Source: Acidaminococcus fermentans
GTDB lineage: Bacteria; Bacillota_C; Negativicutes; Acidaminococcales; Acidaminococcaceae
Direction: 5' to 3'
Assembly: GCA_004555735.1 (NCBI GenBank)
Contig: SFHH01000134.1
Location: forward strand, 1-5,608
Length of the DNA: 5,608 nt
Position numbers and translations under genes: made by a program
The notes under the pieces: generated by a model
Databases searched by the model: none
Told to the model about the DNA's origin: nothing
The model's input: the letters and a program-made list of their open reading frames with translations, nothing else
Part shown: piece after piece, positions 1 to 5,514 of the stretch
How the letters are laid out: every line of letters starts with the position of its first letter
Numbering within the stretch: position 1 is the stretch's first letter

Positions 1-519
1 TTTCCACCGGTATTTTCTCCGACCGTCTATAACATCGGGGGCATCGTGGTGAACAACCAACAGATCCTGATCCTGATCAGTGCCCTTCTGCTGATGCTGG
101 CCCTGACCTATATCGTCAACCGGACCAAGGCCGGGAAAGCTATGCGGGCCGTCAGCTATGATGCAGATGCGGCCAAGCTCATGGGCATCGATACCGACCG
201 GGTGATTTCCACCACCTTTGCTCTGGGATCTGCCTTGGCAGCCGCTGCCGGGGTCCTGGTAGGAATCTATTACAACTCCATCGATCCGCTTATGGGGATG
301 ATGCCTGGGATCAAAGCCTTTATCGCTGCTGTAGTAGGCGGTATCGGGATCCTGCCCGGCGCCATGCTGGGAGGGATCATCATGGGACTGGTGGAAGCCA
401 TGGTATCCGGTTTCTTTTCTTCCACTTACCGGGATGCAGCGGCTTTTGCCATCCTGATCCTGATCTTGCTCTATAAGCCGACGGGCCTTCTGGGCAAGAA
501 CGTGAAAGAGAAAGTGTAG
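1..519 (+). CDS. livH: Branched-chain amino acid ABC transporter permease LivH (5' partial)
   Basis: Inner-membrane permease subunit that, with LivM, forms the channel for leucine, isoleucine and valine uptake. The frame is open from base 1, so the start lies outside the window. The 172 residues seen are the C-terminal part of a family usually near 290-300 residues. The conserved cytoplasmic loop contacting the ATPases is visible (AMRAVSYDADAAKLMGID, encoded near 142-195), followed by hydrophobic Gly/Ala-rich helices, the AVVGGIGILPGAMLGG segment, and a C-terminus ending KPTGLLGKNVKEKV. A GTG at 46 is in frame but internal, since good LivH sequence (VYNIGGIVVNNQ) runs through it. The TAG stop abuts the livM start, so the two are surely co-transcribed. 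The family call is secure; substrate preference within the branched-chain or hydrophobic amino acid class is inferred. Confidence 0.95.
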   Translation, partial: FPPVFSPTVYNIGGIVVNNQQILILISALLLMLALTYIVNRTKAGKAMRAVSYDADAAKLMGIDTDRVISTTFALGSALAAAAGVLVGIYYNSIDPLMGMMPGIKAFIAAVVGGIGILPGAMLGGIIMGLVEAMVSGFFSSTYRDAAAFAILILILLYKPTGLLGKNVKEKV

Positions 520-1509
520 GTGACTGCCATGAAGAGTTTACGTCAATCGCTCCACAAACAGGACTTATTGGGCCTGGGCCTCATGGTGATCCTCTTCGCT
601 GTGTTCTACTTCCTCTTTGACGAAGAGATCCTGGATGACTACTGGGAAACCAACGTGATCCTGATCCTGATCAACATCATCATGGCCGTGAGCCTGAACC
701 TGATCAACGGTCTCACCGGCCAGTTCTCCATCGGCCATGCGGGATTCATGGCCGTAGGGGCTTATACTTCCGCCATCATTACGGTGAAGCTGGGGATGGA
801 TTTCCCCATTGCCCTGATCGTGGCCACCGTATCTGCCGCTTTCCTGGGCTTTTTGATCGGCATGCCCACCCTGCGGCTGAACGGGGACTATCTGGCCATT
901 GCTACCTTGGGTCTGGGAGAAATCATCCGGATTGCCATCCTGAACATCGATTATGTGGGAGGGGCTTCCGGCTTCATGGGGATCCCCCGTCTGACCACCT
1001 TCCCCATTGCTTTCTGGATCATGGTATTTGTGGTCTATTTTATCAAAAATTTCAAGAATTCCGCAGACGGACGGGCCTGTCTGGCCATCCGGGAAAATGA
1101 AATCGCCGCCGAAACCATGGGCATCAACACCACCAAGTACAAGGTCATGGCCTTTACCATCGGGGCGGGGTTTGCCGGTACCGCCGGTGCCCTGTTCTCC
1201 CATTACTACTACATTGCCCATCCGGCTTCCTTCACTTTCATGCGGTCTTTCGACGTGCTGACCATGGTGGTGCTGGGCGGACTGGGTTCCATCAGCGGGT
1301 CCATTTCCGGAGCTGTGCTGCTGACCGCCATTTCTGCGGCTCTGGCTGATTATCCGGAATGGCGGATGGTGATCTATTCCATCGTTCTGATCGTCCTGAT
1401 GCTGAACCGGCCCCAGGGGATCTTTGGCAATAAGGAACTGAGCCTGAAGATGTTCCAATCTATCAAACTGGGAGGTGGGTCTCGTGGCGGAACTGCTCAA
1501 AGTGAATAA
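520..1509 (+). CDS. livM: Branched-chain amino acid ABC transporter permease LivM
   Basis: Second membrane permease of the Liv transporter, 329 residues, typical for a LivM without an extra N-terminal extension. Family marks: GLTGQFSIGHAGFMAVGAY at 64-82, LRLNGDYLAIATLGLGEIIR at 118-137, the ATPase-contact loop AIRENEIAAETMGI at 189-202, the Gly-rich segment VLGGLGSISGSISGA at 251-265, and NRPQGIFG near the end (296-303). Hydrophobic stretches suggest about eight to ten membrane helices, beginning near residues 16-33. The start is uncertain: GTG at 520 follows the livH stop directly and has a weak AAAGAG about 9 nt upstream, while ATG at 529 is an alternative three codons later. The 3' end overlaps livG by 26 nt. 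An acidic stretch (FDEEILDDYWET, 33-44) after the first helix probably lies outside the membrane. Confidence 0.96.
   Translation: MTAMKSLRQSLHKQDLLGLGLMVILFAVFYFLFDEEILDDYWETNVILILINIIMAVSLNLINGLTGQFSIGHAGFMAVGAYTSAIITVKLGMDFPIALIVATVSAAFLGFLIGMPTLRLNGDYLAIATLGLGEIIRIAILNIDYVGGASGFMGIPRLTTFPIAFWIMVFVVYFIKNFKNSADGRACLAIRENEIAAETMGINTTKYKVMAFTIGAGFAGTAGALFSHYYYIAHPASFTFMRSFDVLTMVVLGGLGSISGSISGAVLLTAISAALADYPEWRMVIYSIVLIVLMLNRPQGIFGNKELSLKMFQSIKLGGGSRGGTAQSE
1471..1476 (+). promoter_or_regulatory. Ribosome binding site that fixes the livG start
   Basis: GGAGGT lies inside the 3' end of livM. A GTG at 1475 overlaps this site and so cannot be the start it serves, whereas GTG at 1484 sits 8 nt after GGAGG. 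This favours 1484 as the livG start. Confidence 0.8.
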
Positions 1510-2254
1510 TGCTTCTATGATCTTTGGTGGTCTGCGGGCTGTATCCAACCTGACCATGCAGATCGATGAAGGAGAACTGATCGGCCTCATCGGCCCCAAC
1601 GGTGCCGGTAAGACCACGGCCTTCAACATGCTCACAGGGGTATATGAACCTTCTGAGGGAGAAATCACTTTCAACGGCCAGCGGATCAATGGGAAGAAAC
1701 CGTATCAGGTGACCCAGATGGGGGTCGCCCGGACCTTCCAGAATATCCGGCTGTTTTCTGAACTGTCCGTATTGGACAATGTAAAGATTGCTTTCAACAG
1801 CCAGGTCCGGTATGGATTGGTGGAAGCCATCGGCCGTTTCGGCCGCTACTTCAAAGAAGAAGAAACCATTGAAGAAAAAGCTTTGGCCCTGCTGAAGATC
1901 TTCCATCTGGAGAAGCTCCGGGACGAAACGGCCAAGAACCTGCCCTATGGGGAACAGCGGCGGTTGGAAATCGCCCGGGCCCTGGCTACTTCTCCCAAAT
2001 TGCTGCTGCTGGACGAACCAGCAGCCGGGATGAATCCCCAGGAAACCAAAGAACTGATGGAAATGATCCGTTGGATCAAGAAGGAATTCAACCTGAGCAT
2101 CCTCTTGATCGAACACGATATGGGGTTGGTCATGAATGTCTGCCAGCGGATCTACGTCTTAGAATATGGCATCTGCATCGCCAACGGGACCCCTGATGAA
2201 ATCAAGCACAACAAACGGGTCATCAAAGCCTATCTGGGCGAGGAGGTATCCTGA
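1484..2254 (+). CDS. livG: Branched-chain amino acid ABC transporter ATP-binding protein LivG
   Basis: Cytoplasmic ATPase of the Liv transporter, 256 residues from GTG at 1484, the usual length. Walker A is GPNGAGKT (37-44), the Q-loop glutamine is Q86 in RTFQNIRLF, the signature is the LivG-type PYGEQRRLEIARAL (154-167) with YGEQ in place of classical SGGQ, Walker B is LLLLDEP (173-179), the D-loop follows as AAGMNP, and the switch histidine is H211 in IEHDM. All catalytic elements are present. An insertion after the Q-loop (about 105-135) is normal for LivG. It pairs with LivF as a heterodimer beneath LivH/LivM. It overlaps livM by 26 nt and its TGA shares one base with the livF ATG (TGATG), so translation is probably coupled. 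An in-frame GTG at 1475 would add three residues but lies on the ribosome site. Confidence 0.96.
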   Translation: MAELLKVNNASMIFGGLRAVSNLTMQIDEGELIGLIGPNGAGKTTAFNMLTGVYEPSEGEITFNGQRINGKKPYQVTQMGVARTFQNIRLFSELSVLDNVKIAFNSQVRYGLVEAIGRFGRYFKEEETIEEKALALLKIFHLEKLRDETAKNLPYGEQRRLEIARALATSPKLLLLDEPAAGMNPQETKELMEMIRWIKKEFNLSILLIEHDMGLVMNVCQRIYVLEYGICIANGTPDEIKHNKRVIKAYLGEEVS

Positions 2255-2958
2255 TGCTCACCATTAAAAATCTGAATGTCTATTATGGAGCCATCCACGC
2301 CGTGAAGGACCTGAACATGGAAGTGGGAGATGGAGAAATCGTGACCTTGATCGGCTCCAATGGGGCCGGCAAATCCACGACTCTCCACACCATTTCCGGA
2401 CTGATCAAACCCAAGACCGGCAGCATCCTTTACAAAGGGAAGGATGTGGTAGGGATCCCAGCCCATAAATTGGTGGGACAGGGGCTGGTCCAGGTCCCGG
2501 AAGGCCGTCACGTCTTTGCAGAAATGACCGTTATGGAGAACTTGGATATGGGCGCTTATCTCCGGACGGATAAGGACGGGATCGCCCGGGATAAGGAAAA
2601 AGTCTTTGAAAAATTCCCTCGTCTGAAGGAACGGATCAGTCAGACAGCCGGAACCCTGTCCGGTGGGGAACAGCAGATGCTGGCCATGGGTCGGGCGCTG
2701 ATGAGCCGGCCACAGCTGCTGCTCCTGGATGAACCGTCCATGGGGCTGGCACCGCTCCTGGTACGGGAAATCTTCTCCATCATCAAAGAAATCAACAGTG
2801 AAGGCACCACGGTCCTGCTGGTGGAACAGAATGCCAATATGGCTCTTTCCATCGCCGACCGTGCGTATGTACTGGAAACCGGACGGGTGGTCCTGTCCGG
2901 TACAGCGGCGGAACTGGCAGCCAGCGAAGCCGTGCAGAAAGCCTATCTGGGCGGCTGA
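2254..2958 (+). CDS. livF: Branched-chain amino acid ABC transporter ATP-binding protein LivF
   Basis: Second cytoplasmic ATPase of the Liv transporter, 234 residues, typical length. Walker A is GSNGAGKST (34-42), the Q-loop is Q80 in GLVQVPEGRHVF, the signature is LSGGEQQ (135-141), Walker B is LLLLDEP (155-161) and the D-loop is SMGLAP. The switch position reads VEQNA (190-194), with glutamine instead of histidine; this is a known trait of LivF, not a defect. The start ATG at 2254 overlaps the livG stop by one base and is served by AGGAGGT at 2241-2247, 6 nt upstream. It is followed after 15 nt by the CBS-ACT gene, whose ribosome site AAGGAGG lies in that gap. Confidence 0.96.
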   Translation: MLTIKNLNVYYGAIHAVKDLNMEVGDGEIVTLIGSNGAGKSTTLHTISGLIKPKTGSILYKGKDVVGIPAHKLVGQGLVQVPEGRHVFAEMTVMENLDMGAYLRTDKDGIARDKEKVFEKFPRLKERISQTAGTLSGGEQQMLAMGRALMSRPQLLLLDEPSMGLAPLLVREIFSIIKEINSEGTTVLLVEQNANMALSIADRAYVLETGRVVLSGTAAELAASEAVQKAYLGG

Positions 2959-2973
2959 CAAGGAGGCAGAACC

Positions 2974-3642
2974 ATGCAAGTCAAAGATTTGATGACCAAA
3001 GTCGTGAAAGTGGTTACGACCAACCAATCCCTGCTGGAAATCCGGGAACTGATGCTGAATAATAATCTGCGGAGGATCCCGGTAGTGGATGGGGATGGCT
3101 ATCTGAAGGGCATCGTCACCGATGGAGATGTCTCCAGGGCCACTCCTTCCGATGCCAGTACCTTGGACCGGTACGAAGTCAACTACATCCTGGGCAAATT
3201 GAAAGCCAAGGATCTGATGACCAAAGCCGTGATCACGGTGAAGGCAGAAGACGGGGTAGAAACGGCTGCTTATCTCATGTATAAATTCAAGATCGGTGCT
3301 CTGCCGGTGGTGGATACCGCCAATAAGGTCGTAGGGATCATTTCCGATACCGATGTATTCAAAGCCTTTGTAGATCTTCTGGGATATGCGAAGACATCCA
3401 CCAAGATTACAGTAGATACCCAGGATAAGGTGGGAGTCCTGGCTGATCTGGCACAGATCTTCAAAGACCGGGGTGTCAATATCATTTCCGTCTTGACTCG
3501 GAAAATCGGTCCGAAACGGGCTGCCATTACTGTACGGGCCGACTTGACCAACGCCATGGACATTATCCAGACCATCCGGGATGCAGGGTTCTTGATCACC
3601 GATATCTCTACTCTGAAAGTAGATGATGCCCATGAAGAATGA
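2974..3642 (+). CDS. AcuB-like protein with two CBS domains and a C-terminal ACT domain
   Basis: Soluble 222-residue regulator-type protein, close in length and layout to B. subtilis AcuB. CBS 1 covers about 1-57 (DLMTK at 5-9, then RRIPVVDGDGYLKGIVTDGD at 33-52). CBS 2 covers about 77-132 (KDLMTKAVITV, then GALPVVDTANKVVGIISDTD at 108-127). An ACT-like domain covers about 143-210 (TVDTQDKVGVLADLAQIFKD followed by GVNIISVL). CBS pairs commonly bind adenine nucleotides and ACT domains commonly bind amino acids, so a role sensing energy state and an amino acid is plausible, but no effector domain is present and no enzymatic motif is seen. ATG at 2974 has a strong AAGGAGG at 2960-2966. Placement 15 nt after livF implies co-transcription and suggests a job linked to branched-chain amino acid uptake or use. 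The name acuB is not transferred because an acetoin role has no support here. Confidence 0.9.
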   Translation: MQVKDLMTKVVKVVTTNQSLLEIRELMLNNNLRRIPVVDGDGYLKGIVTDGDVSRATPSDASTLDRYEVNYILGKLKAKDLMTKAVITVKAEDGVETAAYLMYKFKIGALPVVDTANKVVGIISDTDVFKAFVDLLGYAKTSTKITVDTQDKVGVLADLAQIFKDRGVNIISVLTRKIGPKRAAITVRADLTNAMDIIQTIRDAGFLITDISTLKVDDAHEE

Positions 3643-3832
3643 TACGGATTACAAAGTAGGGGATATTGTACGGATGAAGAAAGCCCATCCCTGCGGATCC
3701 TACGAATGGGATGTACTCCGAGTAGGCATGGACTTCGGGATCAAATGCCGGGGCTGCGGCCATTATGTGCTGCTTCCCCGGGCCAAATTTGAAAAAGCGG
3801 TGCGGGAAGTCTTGGTCCATAAAGAGGAGTAA
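3623..3832 (+). CDS. DUF951 family small protein
   Basis: Small soluble protein, 69 residues from ATG 3623 or 66 from ATG 3632. It matches the DUF951 pattern seen across Firmicutes: KVGDIVRMKKAHPCGSYEW (11-29), then VLRVGMDFGIKCRGCGHYVL (31-50), then LPRAKFEKAVREV. Three cysteines (C24, C42, C45) with a CxxCG pair suggest metal binding or a compact beta fold; function is not established. Neither start has a good ribosome site (only GAAAG at 3615-3619), and the gene overlaps the CBS-ACT gene by 20 or 11 nt, so translation probably depends on ribosomes finishing the upstream gene. Homologues usually begin shortly before the KVGDIV motif, which slightly favours 3632. This is the last gene of the liv operon, followed by a hairpin and a terminator. 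Confidence 0.88.
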   Translation: MMPMKNDTDYKVGDIVRMKKAHPCGSYEWDVLRVGMDFGIKCRGCGHYVLLPRAKFEKAVREVLVHKEE

Positions 3833-3835
3833 ATA

Positions 3836-3858
3836 CAGGGACTGGAAAACAGTTCCTG
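3836..3858 (+). other. Stem-loop just after the DUF951 stop codon
   Basis: CAGGGACTG (3836-3844) pairs with CAGTTCCTG (3850-3858) through nine base pairs including one G-U, closing a GAAAA loop. It starts 4 nt past the stop codon. No T run follows, so it is not an intrinsic terminator by itself. It could protect the 3' end of the liv operon mRNA. The rest of this short gap up to 3881 shows only a weak GCCG/CGGC pairing. Confidence 0.55.
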
Positions 3859-3881
3859 CTGCGGGCCGCGAGTCTCGGCTG

Positions 3882-3919
3882 GGGGGTGTGAAACATTTTT
3901 TCACACCCTCTTTCTTTCA
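3882..3919 (+). terminator. Intrinsic terminator of the liv operon
   Basis: GGGTGTGAAA (3884-3893) and TTTCACACCC (3899-3908) are perfect reverse complements around a CATTT loop, and two more pairs (3883-3909 G-T, 3882-3910 G-C) extend the stem to 12. The stem is followed by the T-rich tail TTTCTTTCAT. The tail is interrupted by C, so efficiency may be below maximal. There is no matching T run for the minus strand, so it acts on rightward transcription from the liv operon. Confidence 0.85.
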
Positions 3920-3928
3920 TGTTATAAT
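3900..3928 (+). promoter_or_regulatory. Sigma-70-type promoter for the exported protein and DUF805 genes, overlapping the terminator
   Basis: TTCACA (3900-3905, one mismatch to TTGACA) is 17 nt from a perfect TATAAT (3923-3928), which is preceded by TG one base upstream (extended -10, TGTTATAAT). Transcription should start near 3935. The -35 box lies within the right arm of the terminator stem. The leader to the start codon would be about 30 nt. Confidence 0.75.
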
Positions 3929-3950
3929 GGGGGGCAAAGCAAAAAGATTC

Positions 3951-3956
3951 CGGAGG
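3951..3956 (+). promoter_or_regulatory. Ribosome binding site that fixes the start of the exported protein
   Basis: CGGAGG precedes ATG 3965 by 8 nt. A GTG at 3956 is in frame but overlaps the site, and starting there would add three residues before the Met-Lys-Lys typical of a signal peptide. Confidence 0.8.
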
Positions 3957-3964
3957 TGTCGGTT

Positions 3965-4690
3965 ATGAAAAAATGGCTTGGAGCCTGTGTGGCAGGGCTG
4001 CTGCTAGTCCTTCCCCTGCCTGCCTTGGCAGTGCACTGGATGCCCTTAGGGGAAAGTGAAGAGGGAAAGATCTATGTAGACCGGGATAGCCTGAAACGGC
4101 CGGTAGACACCTCTTTGACGGTATGGGAAAAGGTCTTCTGGAACAAGCCGGATAGCCACAACAGGACCGGCGAGCTGCGGCATCGGGAATATGATATGAA
4201 AAACAAGAAATGGCGGCAGTTGAGCAGTTATCCTCTGGATGCCAGGGGACACAAGATGGCCGGCAGCCGGAAAGTCCAAGAGTGGCAGGATTTCCAGCCT
4301 ATGACCAGCCTCTTTACCCGGGCCCGGTACGAATGGGATTATTCCCGGTGGCGGGGACCCTGGGTGTTCATCAAGACACTTCCTGGCTTGGGACGGAAAT
4401 GGTTCAATCCGGACTCTCTGGAAAAGAAAGGGCCCAACTCCTACCAGGTATGGGAGAAGACCGTGATGAAAAAACCGGTGAATGGGACCAAGATCCTCCT
4501 TTCCCAGACCCGGTATGATGTGAAGGGGGAGAAAGCTAGGACCCTGTATCTGTGTACCTTTGATGAGCAGAACAATATGACGGACCACTACGCAGTCAAT
4601 GATGTGTGGAATAAGAAAAATGACACCTATGGAGAATTCATCGGGGACCAGCTGGCAGCCTACTATGCCAAACATCCCCGGAAAAAATAA
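3965..4690 (+). CDS. Exported protein with two surface-adhesin-E-like modules
   Basis: A 241-residue protein beginning with a classical signal peptide: MKK, a hydrophobic core GLLLVLPLP, and a likely cleavage after ALA at residue 22. There is no lipobox, so a soluble envelope or secreted protein is expected. The mature part holds two related modules offset by 108-109 residues: W25/W133, DSL 41-43/151-region (PDSL 149-152), VWEK 53-56/162-165, and Y76-D77/Y184-D185. Each follows the pattern aromatic, then Y/F-x-DSL, then VWEK, then (R)xYD, then a short strand, resembling the surface-adhesin protein E (Adhesin_E, PF16747) fold common in Negativicutes and proteobacteria. The family call is from pattern memory and is moderate. 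A single cysteine (C197) remains in the mature protein. The gene is first in its unit, with its own promoter and strong ribosome site. No substrate or partner can be read from the sequence. Confidence 0.8.
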   Translation: MKKWLGACVAGLLLVLPLPALAVHWMPLGESEEGKIYVDRDSLKRPVDTSLTVWEKVFWNKPDSHNRTGELRHREYDMKNKKWRQLSSYPLDARGHKMAGSRKVQEWQDFQPMTSLFTRARYEWDYSRWRGPWVFIKTLPGLGRKWFNPDSLEKKGPNSYQVWEKTVMKKPVNGTKILLSQTRYDVKGEKARTLYLCTFDEQNNMTDHYAVNDVWNKKNDTYGEFIGDQLAAYYAKHPRKK

Positions 4691-4701
4691 AGGAGAAAGC
4701 T

Positions 4702-5358
4702 ATGAAAACCTGTCCAAAATGTCATAAAATCTATGAAGATTCCCAGAACTTCTGTTCTGAATGTGGGACCCTGCTGGTCCTGACCCCGGTCAGCCAGGCC
4801 CTGCGGGGGAACGGAAACGATGGAGAAAAGCCAGAAGAGACGGCAGCTCCGACTCAGGAAAACAACGGGGGAAAAGGCACCCAGGAACTGGGGAACGGTC
4901 AGCAAGGAAACAACTGGCAGCAGTATCAGCAGCAACAGCCGTATCAATCCCAGCAGACCCAGCAGAATCCCTACGGACCTGGGAACAATGCCAGCTTTGG
5001 TGCCCGCTTCCAGGCCAATATCCCAGATGCCAATACCTGGAAGACCATGTATTTCTCTTTCGAGGGAAGACTGAGCCGGGGAACTTATGTCTGCCGCTGG
5101 CTGATCCTGCTGTTGAGCGCCGTGGTAATTGGCCTGATCAGCGGAATCATTTCCTTCCTGGCTCCGCTGGGGATGGTGGCTCTGATTGCCTTGGCCGTTT
5201 CACAGATCTCTCTGGCTGTCCGTCGACTCCATGATCGGGGACATTCCGGCCTGTGGCTCCTGGTCTGTGTGGTGCCGGCCTTGAACTTACTGATGTTCAT
5301 TTATCTTCTGTTTGCCCAGGGACAGCCTGGACAGAATGAATACGGCATGGAAGAATGA
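4702..5358 (+). CDS. Zinc-ribbon DUF805 membrane protein
   Basis: A 218-residue protein in three parts. Residues 1-24 form a zinc ribbon with C4-x2-C7 and C18-x2-C21 (CPKC and CSEC). Residues 30-112 are a hydrophilic, disordered-looking linker rich in Gln, Asn and Gly, with a QQYQQQQPYQSQQTQQ tract around 73-88. Residues 116-216 are a DUF805 membrane domain: FSFEGRLSR (118-126), helices near 131-150, 153-172 and 184-204, the hallmark RRLHDRGHSGLWLL (174-187), and a final GQNEYG (210-215). The linker probably holds the ribbon in the cytoplasm. DUF805 function is unknown. ATG 4702 has AAGGAG 6 nt upstream, in the 11-nt gap after the exported-protein gene, so both share one transcript. Six bases beyond its first stop-codon-overlapping motif the rRNA promoter begins, with no terminator between. 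Confidence 0.9.
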   Translation: MKTCPKCHKIYEDSQNFCSECGTLLVLTPVSQALRGNGNDGEKPEETAAPTQENNGGKGTQELGNGQQGNNWQQYQQQQPYQSQQTQQNPYGPGNNASFGARFQANIPDANTWKTMYFSFEGRLSRGTYVCRWLILLLSAVVIGLISGIISFLAPLGMVALIALAVSQISLAVRRLHDRGHSGLWLLVCVVPALNLLMFIYLLFAQGQPGQNEYGMEE

Positions 5359-5363
5359 AACAG

Positions 5364-5392
5364 TTGACAAGAATACTTATATTTGGTAATAT
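5364..5392 (+). promoter_or_regulatory. Upstream rRNA promoter candidate P1
   Basis: Consensus TTGACA (5364-5369), 17-nt spacer, TAATAT (5387-5392), with TGG directly before the -10 giving an extended -10. A start at G5399, 7 nt past the -10, is likely. The -35 box begins five bases after the DUF805 stop codon. Confidence 0.8.
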
Positions 5393-5398
5393 ATATAA

Positions 5399-5417
5399 GC
5401 TTTCTCTTTGAGGAAGC
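5399..5417 (+). promoter_or_regulatory. Hairpin with boxA-like sequence at the start of the P1 transcript
   Basis: GCTTTC (5399-5404) pairs with GGAAGC (5412-5417, one G-T) around a loop carrying TCTTTGA. The stretch TCTCTTTGAGGAA resembles the boxA antitermination element of Firmicutes rRNA leaders (TGYTCTTTGAAAAC). It would lie at the very 5' end of a P1 transcript. Functional assignment is tentative. Confidence 0.4.
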
Positions 5418-5445
5418 AGCAGACAATTCTCTTTTCAATGACGGA

Positions 5446-5463
5446 CTGTTTCAACTGAAACAG
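5446..5463. repeat. 18-bp palindrome between the two rRNA promoters
   Basis: CTGTTTCA (5446-5453), AC, TGAAACAG (5456-5463): both arms are perfect reverse complements. The half-site TGAAACAG also occurs at 5356-5363, overlapping the DUF805 stop codon and touching the P1 -35 box. It could be an operator or a hairpin in the P1 transcript. No T run follows on either strand, so it is not a terminator. Confidence 0.7.
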
Positions 5464-5479
5464 AGTAAGAAAAAAGTTG

Positions 5480-5508
5480 TTGACAAAGATATGGAAATCT
5501 GCTAATAT
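5480..5508 (+). promoter_or_regulatory. Downstream rRNA promoter candidate P2
   Basis: TTGACA (5480-5485), 17-nt spacer, TAATAT (5503-5508): the same hexamers and spacing as P1. An A-rich stretch (AAGAAAAAAG, 5467-5476) just upstream resembles an UP element. G5515, 7 nt past the -10, is the expected start; a GTP start would fit growth-rate control of Firmicutes rRNA promoters. Confidence 0.85.
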
Positions 5509-5514
5509 ATAATA

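Noticed and set aside
46..519. GTG at 46 as a genuine livH start giving a short protein
   Set aside because: The frame is open to the window edge with LivH-like sequence and there is no ribosome site before 46; the gene is cut by the window.
64..672. The 15-mer ATCCTGATCCTGATC occurs three times (64-78, 451-465, 658-672)
   Set aside because: Each copy is in frame and encodes Ile-Leu-Ile-Leu-Ile in a membrane helix, so favoured codons in similar helices explain it.
565..1689. Long minus-strand open frame (374 codons) opposite livM and livG
   Set aside because: Same reasons: strongly hydrophilic, repetitive composition and fully opposite conserved transporter genes.
2812..2835. LivF lacks the switch histidine
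   Set aside because: The VEQNA sequence with glutamine is normal for LivF ATPases, so this is not a sign of a dead subunit.
2230..3633. Long minus-strand open frame (467 codons) opposite livF and the CBS-ACT gene
   Set aside because: It mirrors well-recognised plus-strand genes, its product is rich in His, Gln, Asp and Gly with no family pattern, and it has no plausible ribosome site. It is a by-product of codon bias.
5446..5476. Palindrome as an intrinsic terminator
   Set aside because: It is followed by an A-rich rather than T-rich stretch on the plus strand and by no T run on the minus strand.
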